Assembly: GCA_017471045.1 (NCBI GenBank)
Contig: JAFUWZ010000057.1
Coordinates: forward strand, 1-59,613
Direction of reading: 5' to 3'
Source: Bacteroidales bacterium
GTDB taxonomy: Bacteria; Bacteroidota; Bacteroidia; Bacteroidales; UBA932
Length of the DNA stretch: 59,613 bases
The translations under genes were made by a program, and so were the position numbers. The first letter of the stretch is position 1; each line of letters begins with the position of its first letter. This document shows positions 44,032 through 52,997 of this stretch, piece by piece. The notes under the pieces are model-generated. The model was not told where the DNA came from and did not search any database. It worked only from the letters and a program-made list of their open reading frames with translations.

Positions 44032-47000
44032 CTAAAACTTACGTGCCTTGTCAAAGGCGCCGCGGGTATTCCGGACAGGCTGAGCCTCTGCCGGAGCATT
44101 ATACTGCTGAAAGACGGCTTTTTCCTGGACATCTGAAGAAACTTTGAGACCGTCGAGGACCAGGCCGCGGCTGAACATGTCGCTGACAAGGGAACTCGTC
44201 TTGACGGAAGAACCGGAAGCAGAACGGACCTCCCGCGGCAGCGTGACCCTGTCGGTCAAGTTATAGACAGAACTCCCGACAACGCCGTAGTAAGTGAATC
44301 CGACAAAATCGCCATACGTGCTGCACGGCTCCGGAGTCAGCGTGGCAGTATTGCTGGCCGATAAAACAGCCGTCGCGAGTTTGGATCCACCTCCCCAATA
44401 GTAATACTGTCCGTTAAACAGAATGTCTCCGAAAAGGCATACGACAGCCGGAACGGGATCAGCTCCCTGTTCAAGGGTAAGATTAACTGTGGCTATATCC
44501 TCTTGCTCGTAGAGTTCAAAAGCGCTGGTAGCCGCGTTGAATTGAGCCTCGATGGGAAGATCGGAGATGCCGGCAATGCCGGTGACAGAATAAGTCTTGC
44601 CTTCCACTTTGGGAGCAATCGTCCACGTCTGGTCACCGAACTGCCAGGAACCGATCCAACTGTTGTACGAATCCATATCAACCGCTACTTTTGTCAACTG
44701 GTTGGGGAGCGCAGTGGTCGATAACCAGTTTCCAGCCCGATAATTGGGATTCGCTTCATTGACGATCACCCAAGCATATCTGAAACCGGAATAAGTCCCG
44801 TAAGGGCAAGATCCGGCTTCAAGATTGACCGAGCCATCATCCTGGAGAGCAGCGGTAAAGATCACCGTCGGTTCATCATTGTAACGGCTGCTGTTGAACC
44901 AGTAATAACCATATTCATTCCCCGAGGTAAAGACACCCTGGAAGATTCGTTTGCAAGCGCCATAATTGGCATTTGTAAAATCTCTCAGCGCCTGATCCGA
45001 AACAGTAAACTTGCCAGCTTCGGCATCATATACACCCTCGACTGCAGGATAATTGTTGCCATCGTAACCCGGAAGTCCGGAAATGGAATAGGTTTCACCA
45101 TTTACTTTTTCTTCGATTGTGACGATATCGGAGCCCAGTTTCCACTCGCCGAGGAAATCCTCGTACTTCGCAAAAACCGAAGGGTCTTTCTTCTCAAAAA
45201 CAGAATAATTGAACTTACCGCTCAAGCGGCCTTCCGCGTCCACGCCGGCCGCCACGATGACATACTGCCCGTAAGGGAACTCCCTGAAGGACTCGTAGGC
45301 TGATTCGACATGTGCAAGATAAGCGAACGCATCGTCATAACTGTCACCATAATACTGATGGTAGAGCGTAATGTAATAGAGCACATCGTCGGAAAGGGAA
45401 GTCAAGGACGACAGCAGGAAGTCACTCATACTCTCATACTGGGAGAGAGCAGCGGCAGCATAGACAGACAAGGTATAATAATTGCCTTCGACCGGACTGG
45501 CAACGTTGTTGCCGATGACCTCGGGATAGCTCGCGTTGCCGGAATTGGGACCGCCATAGTACAGTTCCCAACCTGTCTCCTGCGAGAAGGATACGGCGTG
45601 GATGTCCGTCAGGACGATGTGGATGTCTTCCTTGACATCTTTCTCGAAGTCAACCGTCTTCACCCAGCCGCTGAGTGCGACCAGCCGGCCCACGAGGGCG
45701 CTCAGATCCTGGACCGGATCTTCCACCACGAACTGCTGGGGTTTTTCAAGTCCGGCGAGGTAATAGACACCGTCCTGCTCGGCGACGACGCCGTTGTAGG
45801 AGGTATAGAAATAATCAAAGTCATTCTGGCCCATGCCATAATAGAGATAGTGCTCCTTGGTGCTGACCTGCACGGCCTGCGCCTCGGCGTCGACCGTGAC
45901 TTCGCCGGCCTCGACATAGCCGAGTCCGAATCCGTCGGTCTTCTTCGTTCCGGTCACGTTGATGACCTTGCCCGCCTCACCGGCATAACCGGCGACATAG
46001 CTGAAGGCCTCGCCGTCGGTGACGATCGTGCTCTGCTTGGATGCGGCAACGACGGTCACGCCCTTGAGACTGACCGCCTTGTCATCCGGCAGGGCGACCA
46101 CGGAAGCAAGATCCGTCGCGGCATCCGGGTTGGCATACTGCAGGATCTCGATATCCTTGACGGAGTTGCCCTTGGCGTCGAGCACCTGGAGGGTCGTCTG
46201 ACGATAGGAGCCGGTCTCGTTCTTCGCGACTTGGATCGTATAATTGTCGGTACGGACCCTGGTCTCGGGCGAGACGGTGATCCAATCCTCAGCCGCAGCG
46301 GGGATGAAAATATGGTAAGAGACGTTGGTCTTGACCGCGAGGTCGAGCTCACCGCCCTCCCAGTCGATGTCGTGCGTTTCGATGATTGCCTCGAGGACAC
46401 CTTCCTCGAACTTCAGGGTGCGGATGTCAGTCTTGCCCTTGTGGTTGGCCGCATAGACGGTCACCTTGGCAGCCACATTCTCGGTCGCCGTGACTTTGAG
46501 GACACCGGAAGCGTTGTCCGTGGGGACTACTTCTGCCGTCCAGTCACCGATGATGCCGATGACATCGACATCCGTCTCGTCGGAAGCATTGACACCGGAG
46601 ATGGTGTAAGGGAACGAAACCGTCTCACCGGCCTTGACACCGTTGTTCTCGATCGTCGTAAAGGTCAGGGTGAAAGCCTTCTCCTTGGGGATCTGGACCT
46701 CCGTCGCGCCGACCACGAGGACGATATAGTCATCCGTCTCTTTGTCAGGATCAATGTAGGCGCTGTAATCCGTGTCGCTGGTCAGGCCCAAGGTCTTCCA
46801 AGTCTCGCCGTTGTCATAGGACACGACCCAGTGCCCGTCGAGGATGCCGAACTGCGGCGTGACACCATCCTTTCCGTCCTTGCCGGCCACCGGGATGGAA
46901 TGGCCTTCGTCGTCCTTGAGGACCGCGCCGTTGACCGTCCAGACATAGATGCCGTCTTCCAGCGTAATGCTGACCTTTGGCGTCGTGCCGTCCTCGCCGT

Positions 47001-47532
47001 CCACGCCGCTGACCGGGATCGGGTTGCCCTCGTCATCGGTCAGGACCTCACCGTCAATCGTCCAGTAATAAACGCCATCGACAGGCTTGATGCCGATCTT
47101 CTGGGCGTCGATACCGCTCTTGCCGTGCTTCAGAAAAACTTTCTGCCCGTCGGAGAAAGTGATCAGATAACCCTCTTCGGACTCCTCGATGGAAAGGATC
47201 GTAACGCCGTCATATCCGTTCACGGCCTTGCCGTCCACACCATTCTTGATCGTTGCGGTCGTACCGTCCGAGAAGTTGATGACGTAGCCCTCGTCGGTTT
47301 CGACGACAGAGGCTACGGTAATGTTGCCCTGGAGACCTCTCACAAGAGACGCCAGCCCGGGGACATCGACCTCGTTGAGCTGTTTGACCTGTTCCTCGAG
47401 CGTGACCACACGCTTTTCGAGGCCATCGATGCGGCCGTTGACTTCGTCAAGGTCGCTCGACTTGACACATCCGACTGCAGCGACCGCCGTCAGCGATGCC
47501 GCAAGGATCATCCATTTGAATGCTTTTTTCAT
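44032..47532 (-). CDS. large surface lipoprotein: PL29-N/DUF4988 coiled coil, BACON, two LGTW repeats
   Basis: 1166 residues from the ATG at 47532; the open frame upstream is the antisense of the next gene. Lipobox at Cys22 (VAAVGC), a coiled coil (about 27-50; EVNGRIDGLEKRVVTLEEQVKQLNEV), then the DUF4988/PL29 N-terminal repeats: DGxYYWTIDGEVLTDDEG and its copy DGIYVWTVNGAVLKDDEG, each followed by a GVDGEDGTTP/GKDGKDGVTP turn. A BACON domain is at about 380-468 and an OB-like beta domain near 480-640. LGEW (about 787) and IGSW (about 954) repeats match those of the fifth accessory protein. Not a lyase itself. It is first in the unit and probably a long surface binder. Confidence 0.88.
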   Translation of the reverse strand: MKKAFKWMILAASLTAVAAVGCVKSSDLDEVNGRIDGLEKRVVTLEEQVKQLNEVDVPGLASLVRGLQGNITVASVVETDEGYVINFSDGTTATIKNGVDGKAVNGYDGVTILSIEESEEGYLITFSDGQKVFLKHGKSGIDAQKIGIKPVDGVYYWTIDGEVLTDDEGNPIPVSGVDGEDGTTPKVSITLEDGIYVWTVNGAVLKDDEGHSIPVAGKDGKDGVTPQFGILDGHWVVSYDNGETWKTLGLTSDTDYSAYIDPDKETDDYIVLVVGATEVQIPKEKAFTLTFTTIENNGVKAGETVSFPYTISGVNASDETDVDVIGIIGDWTAEVVPTDNASGVLKVTATENVAAKVTVYAANHKGKTDIRTLKFEEGVLEAIIETHDIDWEGGELDLAVKTNVSYHIFIPAAAEDWITVSPETRVRTDNYTIQVAKNETGSYRQTTLQVLDAKGNSVKDIEILQYANPDAATDLASVVALPDDKAVSLKGVTVVAASKQSTIVTDGEAFSYVAGYAGEAGKVINVTGTKKTDGFGLGYVEAGEVTVDAEAQAVQVSTKEHYLYYGMGQNDFDYFYTSYNGVVAEQDGVYYLAGLEKPQQFVVEDPVQDLSALVGRLVALSGWVKTVDFEKDVKEDIHIVLTDIHAVSFSQETGWELYYGGPNSGNASYPEVIGNNVASPVEGNYYTLSVYAAAALSQYESMSDFLLSSLTSLSDDVLYYITLYHQYYGDSYDDAFAYLAHVESAYESFREFPYGQYVIVAAGVDAEGRLSGKFNYSVFEKKDPSVFAKYEDFLGEWKLGSDIVTIEEKVNGETYSISGLPGYDGNNYPAVEGVYDAEAGKFTVSDQALRDFTNANYGACKRIFQGVFTSGNEYGYYWFNSSRYNDEPTVIFTAALQDDGSVNLEAGSCPYGTYSGFRYAWVIVNEANPNYRAGNWLSTTALPNQLTKVAVDMDSYNSWIGSWQFGDQTWTIAPKVEGKTYSVTGIAGISDLPIEAQFNAATSAFELYEQEDIATVNLTLEQGADPVPAVVCLFGDILFNGQYYYWGGGSKLATAVLSASNTATLTPEPCSTYGDFVGFTYYGVVGSSVYNLTDRVTLPREVRSASGSSVKTSSLVSDMFSRGLVLDGLKVSSDVQEKAVFQQYNAPAEAQPVRNTRGAFDKARKF

Positions 47533-47607
47533 AAGAATGTATTTAAATAAATAATAGTTGCTGCCGTAAGGATACAATATCCCGTTTAGGGACAATACAC
47601 AAAGGTG

Positions 47608-47637
47608 CAAATTTATAAAAGTTTTCAATAATTCAAA
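47608..47637 (-). promoter_or_regulatory. promoter of the SusCD/protease unit
   Basis: Minus strand TTTG, 18 nt, TAAATTTG (47615-47608). The spacing is one short of the usual 19-21. It predicts a leader of about 70 nt with a small TCCC/GGGA hairpin before the first gene. Confidence 0.6.
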
Positions 47638-47639
47638 AG

Positions 47640-47799
47640 ATTCTCCTGACCCGCCGACGAGCCGAAAAGAAAACAATCTGCACCGATTGCGCATTTTTTC
47701 TTGCAGGATCCAAGCAAACCCGCCCGCATATTTATAATTTTTTAGAAGAAAGGGCTGCCGCCTTTCTATTGTAAACTTTTTTAAAATCAAACTTTTTTC
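47640..47799. other. AT-rich divergent control region with hairpin
   Basis: About 160 bases between the promoters of the SusCD unit and the oxidoreductase gene. It holds a hairpin, AGAAAGG (47747-47753) with CCTTTCT (47761-47767), and several A/T runs. No open frame and no regulator gene. It may carry operator sites. Confidence 0.4.
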
Positions 47800-47807
47800 T
47801 ACATTTG
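47800..47807 (+). promoter_or_regulatory. -7 box giving a leaderless transcript
   Basis: TACATTTG fits TAnnTTTG and ends 4 nt before the GTG start at 47812, so transcription is expected to begin at or next to the start codon. Confidence 0.6.
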
Positions 47808-47811
47808 GCTT

Positions 47812-49068
47812 GTGACACAAGCCCAAAAGACCATCGCCATCGTCGGAGCCGGCGCCGCCGGATGCCTGGCCGCCATCGAGGCCAAGCGCCGGATGCCGGG
47901 CTCGGACGTCCGGATCCTGGAGGCCGGGGCCGCCCCCATGGCCAAACTCGCCCTGACCGGCGGAGGCCGGTGCAACCTGACCAACACCTTCGAGGAGGTC
48001 ACCGACCTGAAGTGGGTTTATCCGCGCGGAGAACGCCTGATGAAACGGGCCCTGCGGCAGTTTGGCGCAGCGGAAACGATGCGCTGGTTCGAAGAAGAGG
48101 GCGTCCGGCTGACCGAAGAGGAGGGTGGCCGGATCTTCCCGGCCTCCGGTGACGCCCGACAGGTCGTCCAGGCCCTGGAGCGGGCCCTCCGGCGCCTGGA
48201 TATCTCCCTCCTCTGCCGGCGGCGCGTCCTCTCCATCCGGCCCGTACTGCCGGAGGGACGCTATGAACTCCGGACCGGGAGCGGCGAAACCTTCCCTGCC
48301 GACGCCGTCATCGTCACGACAGGCGGTAGCCCCCGGCGCAGCGGCCTGTCCTTCCTCGATCCCCTGGACTTGGCAACCGTGCCCCCGGTCCCCTCCCTGT
48401 TCACGCTCCGGCTGTCCGATTCCGGACTCAAGGCCCTGATGGGCACCGTCGCGCCCGATGCGGTCCTGTCCATCCCGGGGACCGGGTTCAAGGCTTCCGG
48501 GCCCCTGCTTCTCACGGACTGGGGCATCGGCGGTCCGGCCACGCTGCGTCTCTCTTCCTACGCCGCCAGATACCTGGCAGACTGCGGATACGGCTGCCCC
48601 GTCGCCGTCAACTGGACCGGGGCCAACGAGCAGGAGGTCCGCGACGGATTGCAGCGGCTGACCGGCGGACAAAGCCGGAAACTCGCCGCCAACACGCCCC
48701 TGCCCGGGCTGAGCGCCCGCCTCTGGTCTTACTTGCTGGAGCGCAGCGGGGCCCGTCCCGACATCCGTTGGGGAGAGTTCGGCGGCAAGGGTCTCAACCG
48801 GCTCATCAGCACGCTGACCAACGATGTTTATGAAACCACGGGGCGGGCCGCCTTCAAGGAAGAGTTCGTCACCTGTGGCGGCGTGTCCCTGGATGCTATC
48901 CACCCGCATACGCTGGAGGCCAAAACACACACTGGCCTGTTCTTTGCCGGCGAAGTCCTGGACATTGATGCGGTCACCGGCGGGTTCAATCTGCAGGCCG
49001 CGTGGACGACAGGGTGGATTTGCGCGCGCTCGACGGCTGATTATTGTACAAAATCACTATCTTTGTAA
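47812..49068 (+). CDS. FAD-dependent oxidoreductase, HI0933/YhiN family
   Basis: 418 residues from GTG. The N-terminal dinucleotide-binding motif is IAIVGAGAAGCLAAIEA, followed by the family signature KLALTGGGRCNLTNT. ADAVIVTTGGSP in the middle and the C-terminal FAD region TGLFFAGEVLDIDAVTGGFNLQAAWTTGW are complete. The family is abundant and its natural substrate unknown (annotated as NAD(P)/FAD-dependent or aminoacetone oxidase). It has its own promoter, with probably no leader, and is followed 29 nt later by a small barrel gene that has its own -7 box. Confidence 0.92.
   Translation: MTQAQKTIAIVGAGAAGCLAAIEAKRRMPGSDVRILEAGAAPMAKLALTGGGRCNLTNTFEEVTDLKWVYPRGERLMKRALRQFGAAETMRWFEEEGVRLTEEEGGRIFPASGDARQVVQALERALRRLDISLLCRRRVLSIRPVLPEGRYELRTGSGETFPADAVIVTTGGSPRRSGLSFLDPLDLATVPPVPSLFTLRLSDSGLKALMGTVAPDAVLSIPGTGFKASGPLLLTDWGIGGPATLRLSSYAARYLADCGYGCPVAVNWTGANEQEVRDGLQRLTGGQSRKLAANTPLPGLSARLWSYLLERSGARPDIRWGEFGGKGLNRLISTLTNDVYETTGRAAFKEEFVTCGGVSLDAIHPHTLEAKTHTGLFFAGEVLDIDAVTGGFNLQAAWTTGWICARSTADYCTKSLSL
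49058..49065 (+). promoter_or_regulatory. -7 box of the small barrel gene
   Basis: TATCTTTG, inside the last codons of the oxidoreductase gene, 33 nt before the ATG at 49098. It gives the barrel gene its own transcript. Confidence 0.6.
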
Positions 49069-49097
49069 AATCTGAAACAAATCAACAGTCCTATACC

Positions 49098-49577
49098 ATG
49101 AAAAAGTATCTGATCCTTATCCTGCTCAGCCTGGCCTGCATCGGCCTCAGGGCGCAGGACTACAACTGGGCCATCGGCGTCCGCGGCGGCGTCAACGATT
49201 CGGGCGTGACGCTCAAGCATATCCTGAGCGACTACAACGGCCTGGAGTTTACTTACAATTATCAATATGGAAGAGACAACATGATACGTGCCAGCGTATT
49301 ATCTCTTCTCTATGAATGGAATGTTCCCATCATTGACGATGGATTTCTGCTGTATTACGGGCTTGGGGCCCATGTGGGTGCGGCAACGATGAAAAAAGAG
49401 AACAGTGAGAACTACGGTCAGATCAACCTGGGTGCCGTCGGCGTGTTCGGCTTGGAATATAAACTGTACAGCCTGCCGCTCGCCTTTTCGCTGGATTACC
49501 GTCCCTTCGTCAACGTACTCCCCCAGCCCCGGATCTTTTTCGGCAATATAGGCCTCGGGATCAAGTTCTGCTTCTGA
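49098..49577 (+). CDS. small outer-membrane beta-barrel protein
   Basis: 159 residues from the ATG at 49098. Signal peptide MKKYLILILLSLACIGLRAQ, cleaved after AQ, then a short barrel of about eight strands: NWAIGVRGGVND, GLEFTYNYQYG, MIRASVLSLLYEWNV, LLYYGLGAHVGAAT, INLGAVGVFGLEYKL, PLAFSLDYRPFVNV, IGLGIKFCF. It ends in an aromatic residue as outer-membrane barrels do. Porin-like or OmpW/OmpX-like small barrel; ligand unknown. Confidence 0.82.
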   Translation: MKKYLILILLSLACIGLRAQDYNWAIGVRGGVNDSGVTLKHILSDYNGLEFTYNYQYGRDNMIRASVLSLLYEWNVPIIDDGFLLYYGLGAHVGAATMKKENSENYGQINLGAVGVFGLEYKLYSLPLAFSLDYRPFVNVLPQPRIFFGNIGLGIKFCF

Positions 49578-49606
49578 TGCCCCTGCGACTGGACGATGGC
49601 CCGTGT

Positions 49607-49633
49607 CTGAGACTTGCGGATTTGCGCTCTCAG
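49607..49633. repeat. short hairpin between convergent genes
   Basis: CTGAGA (49607-49612) pairs with TCTCAG (49628-49633), with GCG/CGC able to pair inside. No T-run on either strand. The rest of the 142-bp gap to trmO holds nothing recognised. Confidence 0.4.
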
Positions 49634-49719
49634 GCCCGATGCTGACAGCCAGCAACGAGGATCTGCCTGTCGTCCCCGTCCCTCCGTTTTCTACCCGCCG
49701 GTCCTGCACCAGCAGCAAC

Positions 49720-50385
49720 CTAGTCCACAGCCGTCACGGTCAGTACGCCATCCCCGACGCGGAATCGGACATTACGGCCTGCGAACGTCAGGCCGTATTC
49801 TTTGTCCGGATCGTCCTGGTAGCGGGGCCTGGGATCGAGCGCAAGGACCTGTCTCAAGGAGAGCCACTCCTCAGGTTGGAAAGCGCCGGCGTACGCATCC
49901 GGGACCACAACCGTCAGTTCCCGCCAGGACGTGGTATCCGTAAAGCCGCCTTTCGCCCCTGGATGCGCATCCGTATAGGCCAGATAGGGTTTGATGTCGT
50001 AGATGGGCGTTCCATCCATCAGGTCGGCGCCCCGCACGTAAAGGATCATTTTCTCCACATCCACCCGCTCCAGGCGCACGGACGACAGGCCCAGCGGATT
50101 GGGCCGGAAGGGTGAGCGCGTCGCAAAGACGCCCAGGCGCTGATTGCCGCCCAGACGCGGCGGGCGTACCGTTGCTTTCCAGGGACTGCCCGGCGCCGTC
50201 CCGTTGGCGGAAAAGCCCCAGATCAGCCAGATGTAGTCGAAGTCTTCTACCCCGCGCAGCGCATCCGGCTGGCGGTACTCCCCCACCAGATGGACTTCAC
50301 CCGGCACATCCTCTGCCAGGCCGCTCTGGCGCGGGATGCCGAACTTGCCGCCGAAGGGCGAACGAAAGATGGCGACGGGATCCAT
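49720..50385 (-). CDS. trmO: tRNA (N6-threonylcarbamoyladenosine37-N6)-methyltransferase
   Basis: 221 residues from the ATG at 50385, 4 nt after the M23 gene. TrmO methylates t6A37 in tRNAs for ACY codons. The beta-barrel core is clear: AIFRSPFGGKFGIPRQSGLAEDV, then FDYIWLIWGFSANG, PPRLGGNQRLGVFATRSPFRPNPLGLSSVRLERV, and GADLMDGTPIYDIKPYLAYTDA. The RSPFRPNPLGLS block binds SAM. A C-terminal domain (about 150-221) is as in E. coli YaeB. It ends the gcv-M23 run. Confidence 0.93.
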   Translation of the reverse strand: MDPVAIFRSPFGGKFGIPRQSGLAEDVPGEVHLVGEYRQPDALRGVEDFDYIWLIWGFSANGTAPGSPWKATVRPPRLGGNQRLGVFATRSPFRPNPLGLSSVRLERVDVEKMILYVRGADLMDGTPIYDIKPYLAYTDAHPGAKGGFTDTTSWRELTVVVPDAYAGAFQPEEWLSLRQVLALDPRPRYQDDPDKEYGLTFAGRNVRFRVGDGVLTVTAVD

Positions 50386-50389
50386 GCAG

Positions 50390-51604
50390 TCAACGGGATC
50401 CGGCGCCCAGATCGAGCGCCATCGCTTCATAGACCCGGCGCACGGAGTCGAGCGCGGGCAGGTTTTCCGGCCGGATCGGATCGGCCGAGGGAGACTCCAT
50501 CTTCAGGGGATTGATGGCCGTCCCGTCCTTATAGACCCGGAAATCCAGATGGGGACCCGTCGCCGTTCCCGTGGCGCCGACATAGCCGATCACCTGGCCC
50601 TGGTGCACGTGCTGTCCGGCCTTGAGGCCCTTGGCATAGCGGCTCAGATGCATGTAGGACGTCACATAGGAGGCGTTGTGCCGAATCTTCACCGTATTGC
50701 CGCCACCTCCGGCCCAGCCGGCGCTCAGGACCGTGCCGTCGCCGATGCTCATCACGGGCGTACCGGCCGGTGCCGCATAGTCGATCGCCGTGTGCGGACG
50801 GATCTTGCCGGTCACGGGATGCTTGCGCGCATAGGAGAAGCCGGAACTGATCCGGGTAAACTGCAGGGGCGCCTTCAGGAACGCTTTCTTCAGGCTCTGT
50901 CCCTCGGCATTCCAATACTGGTTGCCGCCGTCGCCCTGATCGAAAAGGATCGCCGGGACCTGGCGGCCTTCCCGCTCGAAGACGGCGTAATACACCGTAT
51001 CGACCGAGATGATTTCATCCTCGCAGAGAGTCTGACCATACAACATGCGGAAACGGTCCCCTTCGTGCAGGCCGAAGAAATCGACGGTCCACGCATAGAT
51101 GTCCGACAACTTCAAGATCAGCAACGGAGAGGCGCCGGCACAGGTCATATCGTTCCAGAGGGAGGATGAGATTTTCACGTCGGCATACTTCCGCTCATAT
51201 TCCACCTCCTTCCCGGAGGTCCAGACCGCCAGGGAATCGAAGCACTTGAAGACGGTCTGGTGGATGCGGTCGTTGTTGTAAACGACATATTTCACCTCAT
51301 GGCCCAGGCTGTCGAAATACACCTCCAGACCGTTGCCGGCCCGGAGCCTGCGTACGTCGAAGACCGAATCGCAGGCCTGCGCGAGGCGGAACGATTCATC
51401 CGAAGTCATCCCGATGCGGGTAAAAAGCCCCGTGAAGGTCTCGCCTGGCTGGACACTCCACTCCTCGACCAGCAGCGAATCCGCAAAGAATCCGAGGCGA
51501 GGGAGCTCCGGCAAAGGCTCCTCTTCCACCGCCTGCTGCCCCCGACCGCACGCGACGGGCAGGAGCAGCAAGGGAAGAAGAAAGGGAAGGAGCCTAATTC
51601 TCAT
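50390..51604 (-). CDS. M23 family metallopeptidase lipoprotein
   Basis: 404 residues, lipobox at Cys19 (LPVAC). An N-terminal LysM-like or OapA-like stretch ([47 protein letters not shown]) is followed by the LytM/M23 domain: [36 protein letters not shown] holds the first two zinc ligands and GPHLDFRVY the third. It cleaves peptidoglycan cross-bridges in the periplasm, needed for wall growth or division. Its start overlaps the end of gcvPB by 11 bp. Confidence 0.92.
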   Translation of the reverse strand: MRIRLLPFLLPLLLLPVACGRGQQAVEEEPLPELPRLGFFADSLLVEEWSVQPGETFTGLFTRIGMTSDESFRLAQACDSVFDVRRLRAGNGLEVYFDSLGHEVKYVVYNNDRIHQTVFKCFDSLAVWTSGKEVEYERKYADVKISSSLWNDMTCAGASPLLILKLSDIYAWTVDFFGLHEGDRFRMLYGQTLCEDEIISVDTVYYAVFEREGRQVPAILFDQGDGGNQYWNAEGQSLKKAFLKAPLQFTRISSGFSYARKHPVTGKIRPHTAIDYAAPAGTPVMSIGDGTVLSAGWAGGGGNTVKIRHNASYVTSYMHLSRYAKGLKAGQHVHQGQVIGYVGATGTATGPHLDFRVYKDGTAINPLKMESPSADPIRPENLPALDSVRRVYEAMALDLGAGSR

Positions 51605-52997
51605 CTTGAATCTTCAGGATGGGATTGCGGGCGGCCGTCGTTTCGTCCGGGCGGGAGATCGGGGCGTTGTGCGGGGCGGCGTGGAGGATGTCGGGATCCT
51701 CGGCCGCCTCCCGGGCGATCTTGTGCATCACGGCGACGAATTCGTCCAGGGTCTCCAGCGACTCGGTCTCCGTCGGCTCGATCATCAACGCCTGGTGGAA
51801 CAGGAGCGGGAAATAGATGGTCGGAGCATGGAAGCCGAAGTCCAGCAGGCGCTTGGCGACATCGAGCGTCGTCGCGCCGGCCTTCCCCTCACGGGCGCCG
51901 TCGTCGATCAAGCCGTCAAAGACGAACTCGTGCTTGCACACGCTGTCGATCGGGAGTTTGTACGCATCCCGCAGGCATTCCTTGATGTAATTGGCATTGA
52001 GGGTCGCCAGCCGCCCGGCCAGCCGCACATTCTGCTTGCCGAGCATCAGGATATAGGCCAGGGAGCGCACGATCACGCCGAAATTGCCGTGGAAACCGGA
52101 GGTATTGACGCCGAGGAACGGGACCAGCCGCTCCGCGACACCGACCGGGCCGCTGCCGGGACCGCCGCCGCCGTGGGGCGTGGAGAAGGTCTTGTGCAGG
52201 TTCAGGTGCATGATGTCGAAGCCCATGTCCCCGGGACGTACCGCGCCCAGGAGGGGGTTCATGTTGGCGCCGTCATAGTAGAGCAGGCCGCCGCATCCGT
52301 GGACCAGCGCCGCGATCTGCTTGATGTCCTTCTCGAAGAGACCGAGCGTATTGGGATTGGTCATCATGATGCCGGCGATGTCCGGGCCGAGCAGGGGCTT
52401 CAGGTCCTCTACATCGACCAGGCCGGCCGCGTTGGATTTCACCTCCACGATCTCCAGCCCACAGACGGCCGCACTGGCCGGATTGGTGCCGTGGGCGCTG
52501 TCGGGGACGATGATCTTGGTCCGGGCCAGGTCGCCCCGAGAGAGATGGTATTCCCGCAGGATCATCAGGCCGGTCAATTCGCCGTGCGCACCGGCGCAGG
52601 GCTTGAAGGTGAAGTGCTTCATCCCCGTAATCTCGGCGAGAAGCCGGTCCGTCCACTCCAGGACGGCGCAGGCACCCTTGACGGTCGCGGGGTCCTGCAG
52701 CGGATGCAGGCCCTGGAACGCGGGCAGGGCGGCCAGTTCCTCGTTGATCTTGGGATTGTACTTCATCGTACAGCTGCCCAGCGGGTAGAATCCGGTATCG
52801 ACGCCGAAATTCATCTGGGACAGGTTGGTATAGTGACGGACGACATCCACTTCGCTGACTTGGGGCAGCAAAGGGGCATCCGCACGCAGCAGGGAGGCGT
52901 CCAGCCCGAGTGAAGCGTCTTTCCATTCGCCGGAAAGGGAATACCCGGTCCGGCCGGGTTTCGAGCATTCGAAAATCAGCTTGTCGTAGTATCTCAT
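51594..52997 (-). CDS. gcvPB: glycine dehydrogenase (decarboxylating) subunit 2
   Basis: 467 residues, the C-terminal half of the P-protein as found in organisms with a split enzyme. It carries the PLP lysine (K269 in [18 protein letters not shown]), [11 protein letters not shown] and [11 protein letters not shown]. With GcvPA it decarboxylates glycine and passes the aminomethyl group to lipoyl-GcvH. The ATG overlaps the proper stop of gcvPA (TGA at 52996-52994). Confidence 0.96.
   Translation of the reverse strand: MRYYDKLIFECSKPGRTGYSLSGEWKDASLGLDASLLRADAPLLPQVSEVDVVRHYTNLSQMNFGVDTGFYPLGSCTMKYNPKINEELAALPAFQGLHPLQDPATVKGACAVLEWTDRLLAEITGMKHFTFKPCAGAHGELTGLMILREYHLSRGDLARTKIIVPDSAHGTNPASAAVCGLEIVEVKSNAAGLVDVEDLKPLLGPDIAGIMMTNPNTLGLFEKDIKQIAALVHGCGGLLYYDGANMNPLLGAVRPGDMGFDIMHLNLHKTFSTPHGGGGPGSGPVGVAERLVPFLGVNTSGFHGNFGVIVRSLAYILMLGKQNVRLAGRLATLNANYIKECLRDAYKLPIDSVCKHEFVFDGLIDDGAREGKAGATTLDVAKRLLDFGFHAPTIYFPLLFHQALMIEPTETESLETLDEFVAVMHKIAREAAEDPDILHAAPHNAPISRPDETTAARNPILKIQDEN

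Noticed and set aside
47000-47200. Collagen-like repeats (GVDGEDGTTP, GKDGKDGVTP)
   Set aside because: They are the usual turns of DUF4988/PL29 N-terminal repeats, too few and irregular for a collagen helix.
44032-47532. Polysaccharide lyase PL29 as the function of the first gene of the SusCD unit
   Set aside because: Only the N-terminal repeat region resembles PL29-associated proteins; BACON and LGTW beta repeats take the place of a catalytic domain.
47533-48930. Upstream extension of the 44032 gene to 1632 residues
   Set aside because: The extension is antisense to the FAD oxidoreductase. The lipoprotein signal begins at 47532 and a promoter lies at 47608.
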